Assembly: GCA_041551965.1 (NCBI GenBank)
Contig: JBFELU010000046.1
Span: forward strand, 1 to 20,892
Direction of reading: 5' to 3'
Source of the DNA: JBFELU01 sp041551965
GTDB lineage: Bacteria; Actinomycetota; Acidimicrobiia; Spongiisociales; UBA11373
Length of the DNA stretch: 20,892 nt
Shown: piece after piece, positions 1 through 6,565 of the stretch
Layout: each line of letters opens with the position of its first letter
Numbering within the stretch: the stretch's first letter is position 1
Translations under genes and position numbers: made by a program
The notes under the pieces: generated by a model
What the model was told of the DNA's origin: nothing
Seen by the model: the letters and a program-made list of their open reading frames with translations, nothing else
Database searches by the model: none

Positions 1-16
1 AGCCGCCGGCCCAGAC

Positions 17-1813
17 TCATCCCGGTACTCTCACTCTCGGAACCCCGACGCCGGTCCATACTCCCATGGAGAGCGCGTCCGTCGGGCACCGCTCGATACA
101 CAGCGCACACCGGATGCAGGCTCGCTCGTCCAGCAGCAAGGCGGTGCCCCTCGTCCCCGGCTCGACCTCTGCGGCCGGCACCAGTGAGATCAGATCGAGC
201 GGGCAGACATCGGCGCACAAGGCACAGAGCACGCACTTGTCGGTGTCGAGGAGGATGTTGGCGAAACACCGCAGGCACCGTTGGGCCTCGCAGCGCGCCT
301 GCTCCTCCGTGAACCCGAGCTCCACTTCCCGCAGGCCGACCCGCCGCTCCGTGTCGAGGGAGGGAACCGACAACCGCTCGATCCGGTCGTAGATGTCGTC
401 GAGCCGGTGGAACTGCTCGAGGGTCACCATCTCGCCGTCCTCGGTCTCGGGGACATCGCCCCCCAAGAAGGCGTGGATGGATTCGGCCGCCCGCCGCCCC
501 TCGGCGACGGCGACGATCATGGAGCGCGGCCCGAAGGCGGCATCCCCCGCCGAGAACACCCCCGGCATTGAGGTCGCCAGCGTGTCCGGATCCGTCTCGA
601 TCGTCCGCCGGGGTGAGATCTCGGGTCCGGCATCACCGCCCAGGGCGTCGACGTCGACCGCTTGACCGATCGCCAGGATCACGGTGTCGGCTTCGAGGAT
701 GCCCCGATCGTCCCGGTCGAACACGGGGGCGAAGCGACCGTCGCCGTCGAAGACCGATTCGACCCCGATCGTCTCGAGGCCGGTGACCTTGCCGCCCTCG
801 ACCAGGATCTGCGCCGGGCCCCTCCGGTGCAGGAACGTGATCCCCTCGATCTCGGCCTCCTCGATCTCGAACTCCGCGGCCGGCATCTCGTGCCGGGCCT
901 CCAGGGCAACGATCGTGACGTCGGTCGCGCCCGCCCGCACCGCAGACCTGGCGACATCGACCGCTTCGGTGATGGTGGCCCGCTCCTCGTCCTCCCGGAA
1001 CTCGGCGGCGTGGTCCCGGGCCTCCTCGTACGCGGACGCCCGCAAGGCGGTCCGGGCGGCATCCATGGCGACGTTGCCGCCGCCGACCACGACGACCTTG
1101 CCCCCGATGTCGACCTCGAAGCCCTGGTTGACGTTGATGAGGAACTCGATGGCCCGAACGACACCGTCGGCGTCGTGGCCGGGGATGTCGAGGCCGCGGC
1201 CGAGCGATGCTCCGGGGGCCAGGAGCACGGCGTCGTGACGATCCTGGAGCTCGGCGAGGGTCACGTCGCGACCCAGAGCAGTGTCGAAGTGGACCTCGAC
1301 CCCCAGATCGACGATGGCCCCGATCTCGGCCGCCAGCAGATCCCGGTCGAGCCGGTACTCGGGGATCCCGAGGAGCATCATCCCGCCGAGACGGTCGACG
1401 GCCTCGTAGAGGTCCACTCGATACCCGTGCCGCCGCAGATCGTGAGCCGCCGCCAGACCGGCGGGGCCACCCCCCACGATGCCGACCGACTCGGGGCGAT
1501 CGAGCGGCGGCGGCGCGGCGGCGTCCCGCCACAGGTCTGCCCCGGCCGCCTCGACGCCGTACTGCTCTGTCACGAAGCGCTTCAGCGCCCGAATCGCGAT
1601 GGGTTGGTCGATCTCACCCCGCCGGCAGGCCTCCTCGCACGGCGCCGCACAGACCCGCCCGCATACCGAGGCAAAAGGGTTGGGGAGCCGAGCCGTGAGA
1701 TAGGTCGTCCGATCATCGCCGTCGGCGATGGCGGCAACGTACATGCCGGCGTTGGTGTGCACCGGGCAGGCGGCGAGGCAGGGAATGTTCTCGTCGTAGA
1801 ACGAGAGTTCCAT
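17..1813 (-). CDS. GltD-like FAD/NAD(P) oxidoreductase with N- and C-terminal 4Fe-4S domains
   Basis: A 598-residue flavoprotein predicted to move electrons between NAD(P)H and iron-sulfur carriers in the cytoplasm. The N-terminal domain is the double-cluster type seen in glutamate synthase small subunit and dihydropyrimidine dehydrogenase, with Cys at 12, 16, 51, 55, 59 and 63. An FAD-binding GGGPAG follows near 114-119, a second dinucleotide fold (VVVGGGNVAMDAAR) near 265-280, and a GDAAFGP FAD motif near 450. The C-terminus adds two ferredoxin motifs, CVLCALCADVCP and CIRCALCIERCP, preceded by a Cys pair (CLRC). The ATG at 1813 is chosen because it overlaps the TGA of the upstream small membrane gene (TGATG); a longer open frame to 1879 would run into that gene. 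The extra C-terminal ferredoxin module suggests a partner other than the glutamate synthase large subunit, such as a 2-oxoacid:ferredoxin oxidoreductase. That is inference, since downstream genes lie outside the window. Confidence 0.85.
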   Translation of the reverse strand: MELSFYDENIPCLAACPVHTNAGMYVAAIADGDDRTTYLTARLPNPFASVCGRVCAAPCEEACRRGEIDQPIAIRALKRFVTEQYGVEAAGADLWRDAAAPPPLDRPESVGIVGGGPAGLAAAHDLRRHGYRVDLYEAVDRLGGMMLLGIPEYRLDRDLLAAEIGAIVDLGVEVHFDTALGRDVTLAELQDRHDAVLLAPGASLGRGLDIPGHDADGVVRAIEFLINVNQGFEVDIGGKVVVVGGGNVAMDAARTALRASAYEEARDHAAEFREDEERATITEAVDVARSAVRAGATDVTIVALEARHEMPAAEFEIEEAEIEGITFLHRRGPAQILVEGGKVTGLETIGVESVFDGDGRFAPVFDRDDRGILEADTVILAIGQAVDVDALGGDAGPEISPRRTIETDPDTLATSMPGVFSAGDAAFGPRSMIVAVAEGRRAAESIHAFLGGDVPETEDGEMVTLEQFHRLDDIYDRIERLSVPSLDTERRVGLREVELGFTEEQARCEAQRCLRCFANILLDTDKCVLCALCADVCPLDLISLVPAAEVEPGTRGTALLLDERACIRCALCIERCPTDALSMGVWTGVGVPRVRVPG

Positions 1814-2037
1814 CAGATGAGCCCGGACCGCTGGCCGAGCCGGAGACCGAACACGCCGGCGGCGACGAACAGGGCCCAAACGCCGGAGCCGATGAGGTCA
1901 CGAACCATGTTGGGCGCGTCGGCCAGCAGGCTGAGCCCGAGTACCCACGACGGCAGCCACACGGTGGCTACCACGAAGTACGCCACGATCGCCAAGGCGA
2001 TCACGTACGACCCGCTCCAGGACCGATCGCCCCTCAT
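1813..2037 (-). CDS. small two-helix membrane protein coupled to the oxidoreductase
   Basis: A 74-residue protein with a short positively charged N-terminus and two likely membrane helices, about residues 10-38 and 47-68, ending in a basic tail. I do not recognise a family and see no heme- or metal-binding motif. Its TGA overlaps the ATG of the iron-sulfur flavoprotein by one base, so the two are probably translated together. The protein might anchor or modulate that enzyme at the membrane, but this is only inferred from coupling. A TAGGAT box 8 nt before the ATG supports this start and suggests a largely leaderless transcript beginning here, even though the gene upstream on the same strand ends only 15 nt away. 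Confidence 0.7.
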   Translation of the reverse strand: MRGDRSWSGSYVIALAIVAYFVVATVWLPSWVLGLSLLADAPNMVRDLIGSGVWALFVAAGVFGLRLGQRSGLI

Positions 2038-2045
2038 GCCGAGCG

Positions 2046-2051
2046 ATCCTA
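2046..2051 (-). promoter_or_regulatory. -10 box for the small membrane protein/oxidoreductase pair
   Basis: TAGGAT on the minus strand, 8 nt before the ATG at 2037, matches the actinobacterial TANNNT -10 pattern and predicts a start of transcription at or very near the start codon. I see no convincing -35 hexamer. It lies in the 15-nt gap after the preceding gene. Confidence 0.5.
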
Positions 2052-2052
2052 C

Positions 2053-2478
2053 TCAGCCTGAGGCCGGCCCCGAAGCGGTTCTCGCGTCCTCGCCGGCGGC
2101 GTCGGCCGCCTCCACCTGGGACGCAAAGCCGTCCAGCTCACCGGCGGTCGGCTCGTGGACCCACACCTGAGCACCGCTGAGGATCTCGGCGTAGGTGACC
2201 TCCTGGCCGGGAGCGACCACGACCCGCAGCGGCGTGGCCGGGTCGAGGACCTCCTGGTAGCGCTCGAGGATGCGCCGGTGTTCGCGACGATCCAGATCGA
2301 GTTGGAACACCACGCCGTGAGCGGCATCGAGCATGTCGCACGAGCCCTCTTTGAGCAAGGGGCACGGCTCGTGGGCCGGGCCGTGGCAGACGAGCACCGG
2401 ATGGCCGAGCCGTTCGAGCAGATCGCTCTCGAACTGCGCCGTACCGGGCGTCACGTCGAGGATCAGACCATCATCCAT
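2053..2478 (-). CDS. conserved-looking hypothetical protein with Cys/His cluster
   Basis: A 141-residue soluble protein of no family I can name. It has a Cys/His-rich stretch with C31, H32, H36, C39 and C47, the three cysteines exactly eight residues apart. An AHGVVFQLDLDRREHRRIL segment follows, then a helix-rich C-terminal half and a low-complexity Ala/Gly tail. The cluster could bind a metal, but no known finger pattern fits. The ATG at 2478 is preferred over an upstream in-frame ATG at 2565 because a good Shine-Dalgarno (GGGGAGG) sits about 5 nt before it, and the upstream extension is Arg/Pro-rich like non-coding translation. It is divergent from ccmA. Confidence 0.7.
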   Translation of the reverse strand: MDDGLILDVTPGTAQFESDLLERLGHPVLVCHGPAHEPCPLLKEGSCDMLDAAHGVVFQLDLDRREHRRILERYQEVLDPATPLRVVVAPGQEVTYAEILSGAQVWVHEPTAGELDGFASQVEAADAAGEDARTASGPASG

Positions 2479-2523
2479 CGCCGCCTCCCCTGGCACGTCC
2501 ACCTTGCCGCCGATGCTCTCCCG

Positions 2524-2529
2524 AGGGTA
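2524..2529 (-). promoter_or_regulatory. candidate -10 box for the 2053-2478 gene
   Basis: TACCCT on the minus strand fits TANNNT and would give a leader of roughly 39 nt containing the GGGGAGG Shine-Dalgarno. A small inverted repeat (GGGCC-GAAC-GGCCC, about 2530-2543) lies just upstream of it. There is no clear -35 box, so this is weak. Confidence 0.3.
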
Positions 2530-2599
2530 GGGCCGAACGGCCCCCGTGTGCGGTCTCTCCCGCACCGGACCCCCTGGAGGAGAGATCGACGGGCGGACC

Positions 2600-2605
2600 T
2601 AGACT
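2600..2605 (+). promoter_or_regulatory. -10 box of the ccm operon
   Basis: TAGACT lies 7 nt before the ccmA ATG at 2613, and there is no Shine-Dalgarno at the usual distance. Both facts suggest a leaderless ccmABCDE transcript. No TTGAC-like -35 is visible. Confidence 0.5.
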
Positions 2606-2612
2606 CGCCCGG

Positions 2613-3266
2613 ATGACCCAGCCCCTGGTCGAGTTGCAGCGCGTCGGCGTGCGCATGGGAGAGACGCCCATTCTGCGCGGACTCGACCTCACGGTTTCCG
2701 CCGGAGAGATCGTCGGCCTCGTGGGAGCCAACGGATCGGGCAAGACCACCCTCCTGCGCGTCATCGCGACCCTACTGGCTCCGACGGATGGCCGCGGCAC
2801 GATCCTTGGCGCCCCCTTGGACGGCGAAGAGCGGTTCCGGATCCGATCGCGAATCGGTCTCATCGGTCACACTCCGGGCCTCTACCCCAACCTCACGCTG
2901 CAGGAGAACACCCAATTCGTGGCCCGGCTCGTCGGAGTGCCGGACGCCCGGGTCGGGGAAGTGCTCGACCGGGTCGGACTCGCCGGTGCCCGCCATCGCC
3001 GCGCCGCTCAGTGTTCGCACGGAATGCAGCGACGGGCCGAGTTCGCCCGGATGCTCCTCACCGAACCGCATCTGGTGCTCCTCGACGAAGCCCACGCAGG
3101 GCTCGACCGCCACGCCGCCGACCTGGTCGCCTACATCATCGCCGGCGTTCGCTCCCGGGGCGGTGGAGCGGTTCTCGTGTCCCATGAGGACAACCGCATC
3201 GCCCCGCTGGCCGACCGCGTCGTCGAGTTGCGCGACGGGTCCGTCGCCGAGAGGGGCCCCGCATGA
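2613..3266 (+). CDS. ccmA: heme exporter ATP-binding protein CcmA
   Basis: The 217-residue ATPase of the CcmABCD complex, which in System I cytochrome c maturation uses ATP to release holo-CcmE from CcmC on the outer face of the membrane. Walker A GANGSGKTT is at 38-46, Walker B LVLLDEA at 154-160, the D-loop AGLD follows, and the H-loop is His191. Two motifs are unusual: the signature reads CSHGM at 134-138 (Ser135 and Gly137 kept) rather than LSGGQ, and the Q-loop region reads GHTPGLYPNLT with Thr87 where CcmA proteins usually have Gln. Length is normal for the family. ATG 2613 is fixed by the -10 box just upstream. Its ATGA end overlaps ccmB. Identity as CcmA rests largely on the following ccmB-E genes. 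Confidence 0.9.
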   Translation: MTQPLVELQRVGVRMGETPILRGLDLTVSAGEIVGLVGANGSGKTTLLRVIATLLAPTDGRGTILGAPLDGEERFRIRSRIGLIGHTPGLYPNLTLQENTQFVARLVGVPDARVGEVLDRVGLAGARHRRAAQCSHGMQRRAEFARMLLTEPHLVLLDEAHAGLDRHAADLVAYIIAGVRSRGGGAVLVSHEDNRIAPLADRVVELRDGSVAERGPA

Positions 3267-3928
3267 CCTTCTGGCGCCAGGCTCGGGAGATCGCCCGCAA
3301 GGACCTCCGAACCGAGATCCGTACCGGTGAGGTCTTCTTCGTGACCATCCCCTTCGGGGCGGTGGCACTCATGCTCATCCCCCTGGCCATCGGAACAGAC
3401 GCCCCTCTCCTGCGGGACGTCGGGCCCGGCATGTACTGGGTCGTGATCCTGTTGTTCGGGGTGCTGGTGGCCCTGCGTCAGAGCGGCGTCGACGAAGGTC
3501 CTCAACTCGACGTGCTGGGTCTGTTGGGGGTCGACCCGGCCGCCCGCTTCGTGGGTAGGGCGGGTGCGACGACGCTGCTCCTGCTCGCTTTCGAACTCGC
3601 CCTGGGCCCGGTGGCTCTGGCGCTCTACGATCCCGCTCCCAAAGGCTGGGGCTGGATCGCCGTGCTGATCCCCATGGTGGCCATCGGTCTTGGTCTCCTC
3701 GGCACGCTGGCGGCGACGATCGCGGCGAGCATCGCCTCCTCGGCGCTGGTACCACTCCTGGTCGCCCCCCTGTCGGTGCCCATCCTCCTGGCCGCCGCCC
3801 AGACGATGGAGGGCTTGGCCCTGGGCAACACTATTGTTGGCTGGATCCTGCTGCTGCTGATAATGGATCTCCTTCTTGCGGTGGCAGGTGTACTGAGTGC
3901 CAGGCCACTTCAGGAGGCTTCTCGGTGA
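3263..3928 (+). CDS. ccmB: heme exporter membrane protein CcmB
   Basis: A 221-residue membrane protein, the permease half of the CcmAB ABC module. After a basic N-terminal cytoplasmic segment (ARKDLRTEIR) there are six predicted helices near residues 24-43, 57-73, 100-122, 130-156, 160-180 and 190-212. The cytoplasmic loop with RQSGVDEGPQLDVLGLLGVDP resembles the conserved CcmB loop between helices 2 and 3, which would contact the ATPase. The start codon overlaps the ccmA stop (ATGA), giving translational coupling. The protein matches the usual CcmB length of about 220 residues. Confidence 0.9.
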   Translation: MTFWRQAREIARKDLRTEIRTGEVFFVTIPFGAVALMLIPLAIGTDAPLLRDVGPGMYWVVILLFGVLVALRQSGVDEGPQLDVLGLLGVDPAARFVGRAGATTLLLLAFELALGPVALALYDPAPKGWGWIAVLIPMVAIGLGLLGTLAATIAASIASSALVPLLVAPLSVPILLAAAQTMEGLALGNTIVGWILLLLIMDLLLAVAGVLSARPLQEASR

Positions 3929-3941
3929 GCGAGGGGGACGT

Positions 3942-4667
3942 TTGACACGGACACGTATGCTCGAATCGGCCGCGGCGGTCACGCTCGTGGCGGCGTTGGT
4001 CACGGCCCTCCTCGTCGGCGAGGAACAGACACAGGGAGACCTTGCTCGGGTGCTCTTCGTCCATGTCCCGGCCGCCTGGCTCGCCTATCTGGCCTTTGCG
4101 ATCACCCTGTTGGGGAGCGGGCTCTATCTGTGGAAGAAGGACCTGCGCTGGGATCGGCTGGCGGCGGGGTCCGCTGAGGTCGGCGTCTTCTTCACGGGGC
4201 TCACGATCGCCCTCGGCATGATCTGGGGGAAGTCGACCTGGGGAGTGTGGTGGACCTGGGACGCCCGCCTGGTGTTGACCGCGATGATGTTCTTCGTCTA
4301 TCTGGGGTACCTGGCCCTGCGCCGATCGATTCCCGATCCGGTGGCCCGGGCGCGACGGTCGGCGTGGCTGGGGATCCTGGGGACCATCCAGATCCCCATC
4401 GTGCACTTCTCGGTGATCTGGTGGCGGACCCTGCATCAGCCACCGACCATCCTGCGGCCCGGTGAGATGCAGATGGATCCCCCGTTCCGGGGAGCGCTGA
4501 TGATGGCGTTGGTGGCATTCACGGTGGTGTATGCCGCGATGGTCCGCAGGAGGATGGAACTCGCCCGCCTCGAGGACGCGATCGAGGAAGCGATCAATGC
4601 CGAGGAGCGCGAGGTCGCCGGTGCCGCCGTCACCGCCCCTCGCTACGAAGGGGGCTTGGGTGTCTGA
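3942..4667 (+). CDS. ccmC: heme-handling protein CcmC
   Basis: A 241-residue six-helix membrane protein that presents heme to CcmE at the outer face of the membrane. The tryptophan-rich heme-handling signature WGVWWTWDAR is at 100-109, flanked by the two conserved outer-face histidines His41 (VHVPAAW) and His155 (IVHFSVIWW). I chose the TTG at 3942 because a GAGGGGG Shine-Dalgarno ends 4 nt before it. An ATG at 3957 is 19 nt from that site, and an in-frame ATG at 3897 lies inside ccmB. The C-terminal tail after the last helix is charged and helical, perhaps interacting with CcmD; that is inference. Its end overlaps ccmD by 8 nt. Confidence 0.9.
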   Translation: MTRTRMLESAAAVTLVAALVTALLVGEEQTQGDLARVLFVHVPAAWLAYLAFAITLLGSGLYLWKKDLRWDRLAAGSAEVGVFFTGLTIALGMIWGKSTWGVWWTWDARLVLTAMMFFVYLGYLALRRSIPDPVARARRSAWLGILGTIQIPIVHFSVIWWRTLHQPPTILRPGEMQMDPPFRGALMMALVAFTVVYAAMVRRRMELARLEDAIEEAINAEEREVAGAAVTAPRYEGGLGV

Positions 4668-4782
4668 GTGGGGCTGGGTGGCGCTTGCCTATTCCGTCGC
4701 CTACGTGGCGATCTTTTCCTACATCACATGGCTGGCGTGGCGCGTCAGGTCGGCGCGCCGACGCCTCGAGGAGGTTCGATGA
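4660..4782 (+). CDS. ccmD: small heme exporter subunit CcmD
   Basis: A 40-residue protein beginning with GTG at 4660, 8 nt inside the end of ccmC, and ending in a TGA that overlaps the ccmE ATG (ATGA). It has one membrane helix (about residues 7-28, aromatic-rich) followed by a short basic/acidic tail, RVRSARRRLEEVR. This is the shape of CcmD, the single-helix subunit that associates with CcmABC and is needed to release holo-CcmE. CcmD sequences are poorly conserved, so the call rests on size, topology, the RRxLEE tail and the position between ccmC and ccmE. A longer reading of the same frame back to 4531 would overlap ccmC and is not credible. Confidence 0.8.
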   Translation: MSEWGWVALAYSVAYVAIFSYITWLAWRVRSARRRLEEVR

Positions 4783-5195
4783 AACGCTACCGCTGGTTCG
4801 TGATCCCGGCGATCGGCTTGGCCGCCGTCTTGTTGGGTTTCTTGCTATTCAACCTGCAGGACAGCCTCGTGTTCTTCCGCACCCCCACCGAGGTCGTGCT
4901 CGAGGCGGAGCCCGATGGTGAGTCCCGGATGCGGCTCGGCGGGCAGGTTGTTCCCGGCACGGTCGTCGAAACCGACGCCGGGGTGTCCTTCGAGGTCTCC
5001 GACGGCGAGAACAGCATCCTCGTCACCCACAGCGGAGCTCCCCAACAGCTGTTCCAGGAGGGCATCGGCGTCGTCGTCGAGGGCACCTGGGACGGCAATC
5101 ACTTCTCGTCGGACGAGATGATGATCAAGCACGACGAGCAGTACCGCACCGAGGACGGGGGCGTCTACAAACCCGGCGAGGACTACAGCGAGTAG
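4779..5195 (+). CDS. ccmE: cytochrome c maturation heme chaperone CcmE
   Basis: A 138-residue membrane-anchored heme chaperone. One N-terminal helix (about 6-25) is followed by the OB-fold domain, with FRTPTEV, RLGGQVVPGTV and FEVSDGENSILVTHSG matching the family. The covalent heme ligand is His118 in KHDEQY, with Tyr122 completing the canonical HxxxY motif, so this is the His-type CcmE rather than the Cys-type variant. It is coupled to ccmD by ATGA. The operon ends here: the last 13 nt overlap the end of the convergent epimerase gene, and ccmF/G/H, needed for heme transfer to apocytochrome, must lie elsewhere if the pathway is complete. Confidence 0.93.
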   Translation: MKRYRWFVIPAIGLAAVLLGFLLFNLQDSLVFFRTPTEVVLEAEPDGESRMRLGGQVVPGTVVETDAGVSFEVSDGENSILVTHSGAPQQLFQEGIGVVVEGTWDGNHFSSDEMMIKHDEQYRTEDGGVYKPGEDYSE

Positions 5196-6175
5196 GGGAC
5201 CTCGAAACGCTCCTGGAGGAGCGCCCGCACATGGTCCGGCATGCCGTCCTCGAGCGAACGGGGATCAAAACCGAGCTCCCGCCTCGCCTTGGCGTTGTCT
5301 GCGAGATGCGTCGATCCGGCCACCGCTCGTAGGCGCTCGGCGCCGCCCCGCCACCGGGGAGCCATCACTCCCAGCGCCGCCAGCAATCCGGCGGCCGTGC
5401 GGAAGAACAGATCCGGGGTGGGCAGCGGATCCATCCGCTTCCCCACGAGACGGCCGGCGAGGCCCGTCGCCTCCCGCAGCGAATACGGCATGCCGGTGAG
5501 GTTGTAGGTGGCGCCGGGGATCCCCAGATCCATCGCCAGCAGGTGCCCGAAGGCGACGTCCTCGACGTGTGCCCAGTTGTGGGCGGTGCGAGTGGGTACG
5601 AGCGGCGCCCTGCCCATCAGGTATCGACCCAACACCCGGCTCATGTGGCTGGTGTCCTGGGGACCGTAGGTGACGCCGGGCACCACGATCACCAGCGGGA
5701 CCTGGCGCCGGGTCAGCGGGAGCGCCACCTCGTAGTGAGCCGACCACTTGGTGCGGGCATATCGAGTGGCGTGTTTGCCCTCGTACCGATAGGCCTCATC
5801 GACCACCCGGCCACGGGTATCCCCGTAGACGACTACGTCGCTGGTATAGACCCCCTTCGGCACCCGTAGCTCGCGCATCAGTTCGAGCACGTTGCGAGTC
5901 CCGTCGACGTTGACGATCTCCGCCGTCCGTCGATCCCGGTCGCCGATGTGGGTCCAGGCGGCGAGGTGGAACACCCCGTCGGCGCCCCGCATGCCGCGAC
6001 GCATCGACTCCTTGATCGTGATGTCACCGATGTGGGGGCGGACTCCGTAGGGGGCCAGGGCGCGGGCCTGAGCCTGGGTCCGCACCAACACCGAGACGCT
6101 GTCTCCCCGCGCGAGCAGCTGCGAGGTCACGTACCCACCGATGAAGCCGGTCGCCCCGGTCACGAAGAAATGCAT
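5183..6175 (-). CDS. NAD-dependent epimerase/dehydratase (extended SDR)
   Basis: A 330-residue extended short-chain dehydrogenase. The NAD(P)-binding GATGFIG is at residues 7-13, the FHLAAWTHIGD segment follows at about 69-79, Ser112 sits in TSDVVVYGD, and the catalytic YxxxK is Tyr139-Lys143 (YARTK). The C-terminal domain that would set substrate specificity is present (NWAHVEDVAFGHLLAM, YNLTG), but I cannot name a substrate. Nucleotide-sugar epimerases, dihydroflavonol-reductase-like and 3-beta-HSD-like enzymes all share this layout. ATG 6175 (MHFFVTG) is preferred over the ATG at 6187, which overlaps the -10 box TAGGAT and would add residues before the first beta strand. Its stop lies inside the end of ccmE. 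Confidence 0.85.
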   Translation of the reverse strand: MHFFVTGATGFIGGYVTSQLLARGDSVSVLVRTQAQARALAPYGVRPHIGDITIKESMRRGMRGADGVFHLAAWTHIGDRDRRTAEIVNVDGTRNVLELMRELRVPKGVYTSDVVVYGDTRGRVVDEAYRYEGKHATRYARTKWSAHYEVALPLTRRQVPLVIVVPGVTYGPQDTSHMSRVLGRYLMGRAPLVPTRTAHNWAHVEDVAFGHLLAMDLGIPGATYNLTGMPYSLREATGLAGRLVGKRMDPLPTPDLFFRTAAGLLAALGVMAPRWRGGAERLRAVAGSTHLADNAKARRELGFDPRSLEDGMPDHVRALLQERFEVPYSL

Positions 6176-6185
6176 CCGGTTCGGC

Positions 6186-6191
6186 ATCCTA
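6186..6191 (-). promoter_or_regulatory. -10 box for the epimerase gene
   Basis: TAGGAT on the minus strand, 10 nt before the ATG at 6175, gives a very short or absent leader. It is back to back with the promoter of the ppc remnant. A perfect palindrome, GCCGCGCGGC (about 6197-6206), lies between the two -10 boxes, though such words are common in DNA this rich in GC. Confidence 0.4.
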
Positions 6192-6213
6192 TTGCGCCGC
6201 GCGGCCCGGCGGC

Positions 6214-6219
6214 TACGCT
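6214..6219 (+). promoter_or_regulatory. -10 box of the ppc remnant
   Basis: TACGCT lies 8 nt before the ATG at 6228. It is flanked by two copies of CCGGCGGC (6206-6213 and 6220-6227). Retention of a plausible promoter and start suggests the deletion in the gene behind it is recent or artefactual. Confidence 0.4.
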
Positions 6220-6227
6220 CCGGCGGC

Positions 6228-6562
6228 ATGACGCTCGGACCCCCACAGCAGGGTCCCCTCGACGAAGCGCATCTCCGCTCCGATATCCGGCGGCTCGGGG
6301 AGATGCTCGGGCAAACCCTGGTTCGGCATGCCGGTCCGGAGCCGCAGTCCTCGAGGTCACCGGCCAAGACGCCCCCCTCGACCGCCACCCGACGCTCCGC
6401 AGGACGCTGGTGGTGCGGGGCGCCTACCTCGACCCGCTCAACCTGATCCAGGTGTCCCTGCTGGCTCGCTCTCGGGAACGGCTCGGCACCGATCCCCGTC
6501 TCGAGCGAGCCCTGCTCCTCACCGTCAATGGGATCGCCACCGGACTGCGCAACACCGGCTGA
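6228..6562 (+). pseudogene. ppc: phosphoenolpyruvate carboxylase remnant with large internal deletion
   Basis: Only the two ends of PEP carboxylase are present. From ATG 6228, residues read HLRSDIRRLGEMLGQTLVRH and then AGPE, matching the family N-terminus (compare LRSNVSMLGKVLGETI in E. coli). From about 6344, in a different reading frame (+2 relative to the start), comes VLEVTGQ, then YLDPLNLIQVSLLARSRERL, and finally NGIATGLRNTG before the TGA at 6560, which is the hallmark PEPC C-terminus. The junction is near 6340-6347. About 110 codons remain of roughly 900, so around 2.4 kb is missing, including all catalytic residues, and the frames do not join. No insertion sequence or repeat marks the junction. 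It cannot make active enzyme. Either the gene has been deleted in this strain or the assembly collapsed here. Confidence 0.88.
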
Positions 6563-6565
6563 AGG

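Noticed and set aside
662..2170. Long open frame (about 500 codons) on the plus strand across the oxidoreductase gene.
   Set aside because: It is antisense to a protein with clear FAD, NAD and ferredoxin motifs; its translation shows only Asp/Gly/Val-rich sequence with no domain, as expected in GC-rich DNA.
6197..6206. Palindrome GCCGCGCGGC between the divergent epimerase and ppc promoters, considered as an operator.
   Set aside because: A 10-bp all-GC palindrome is expected often in this composition; nothing else supports it.
6300..6400. Insertion-sequence or recombination scar at the ppc deletion junction.
   Set aside because: No transposase fragment, target duplication or inverted ends are visible; without the undeleted sequence microhomology cannot be judged.
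6228..6562. A new small protein made by programmed frameshifting between the two ppc end fragments.
   Set aside because: There is no slippery sequence at the junction and both halves match PEPC ends separated by about 800 residues in the normal enzyme; a deletion explains it more simply.
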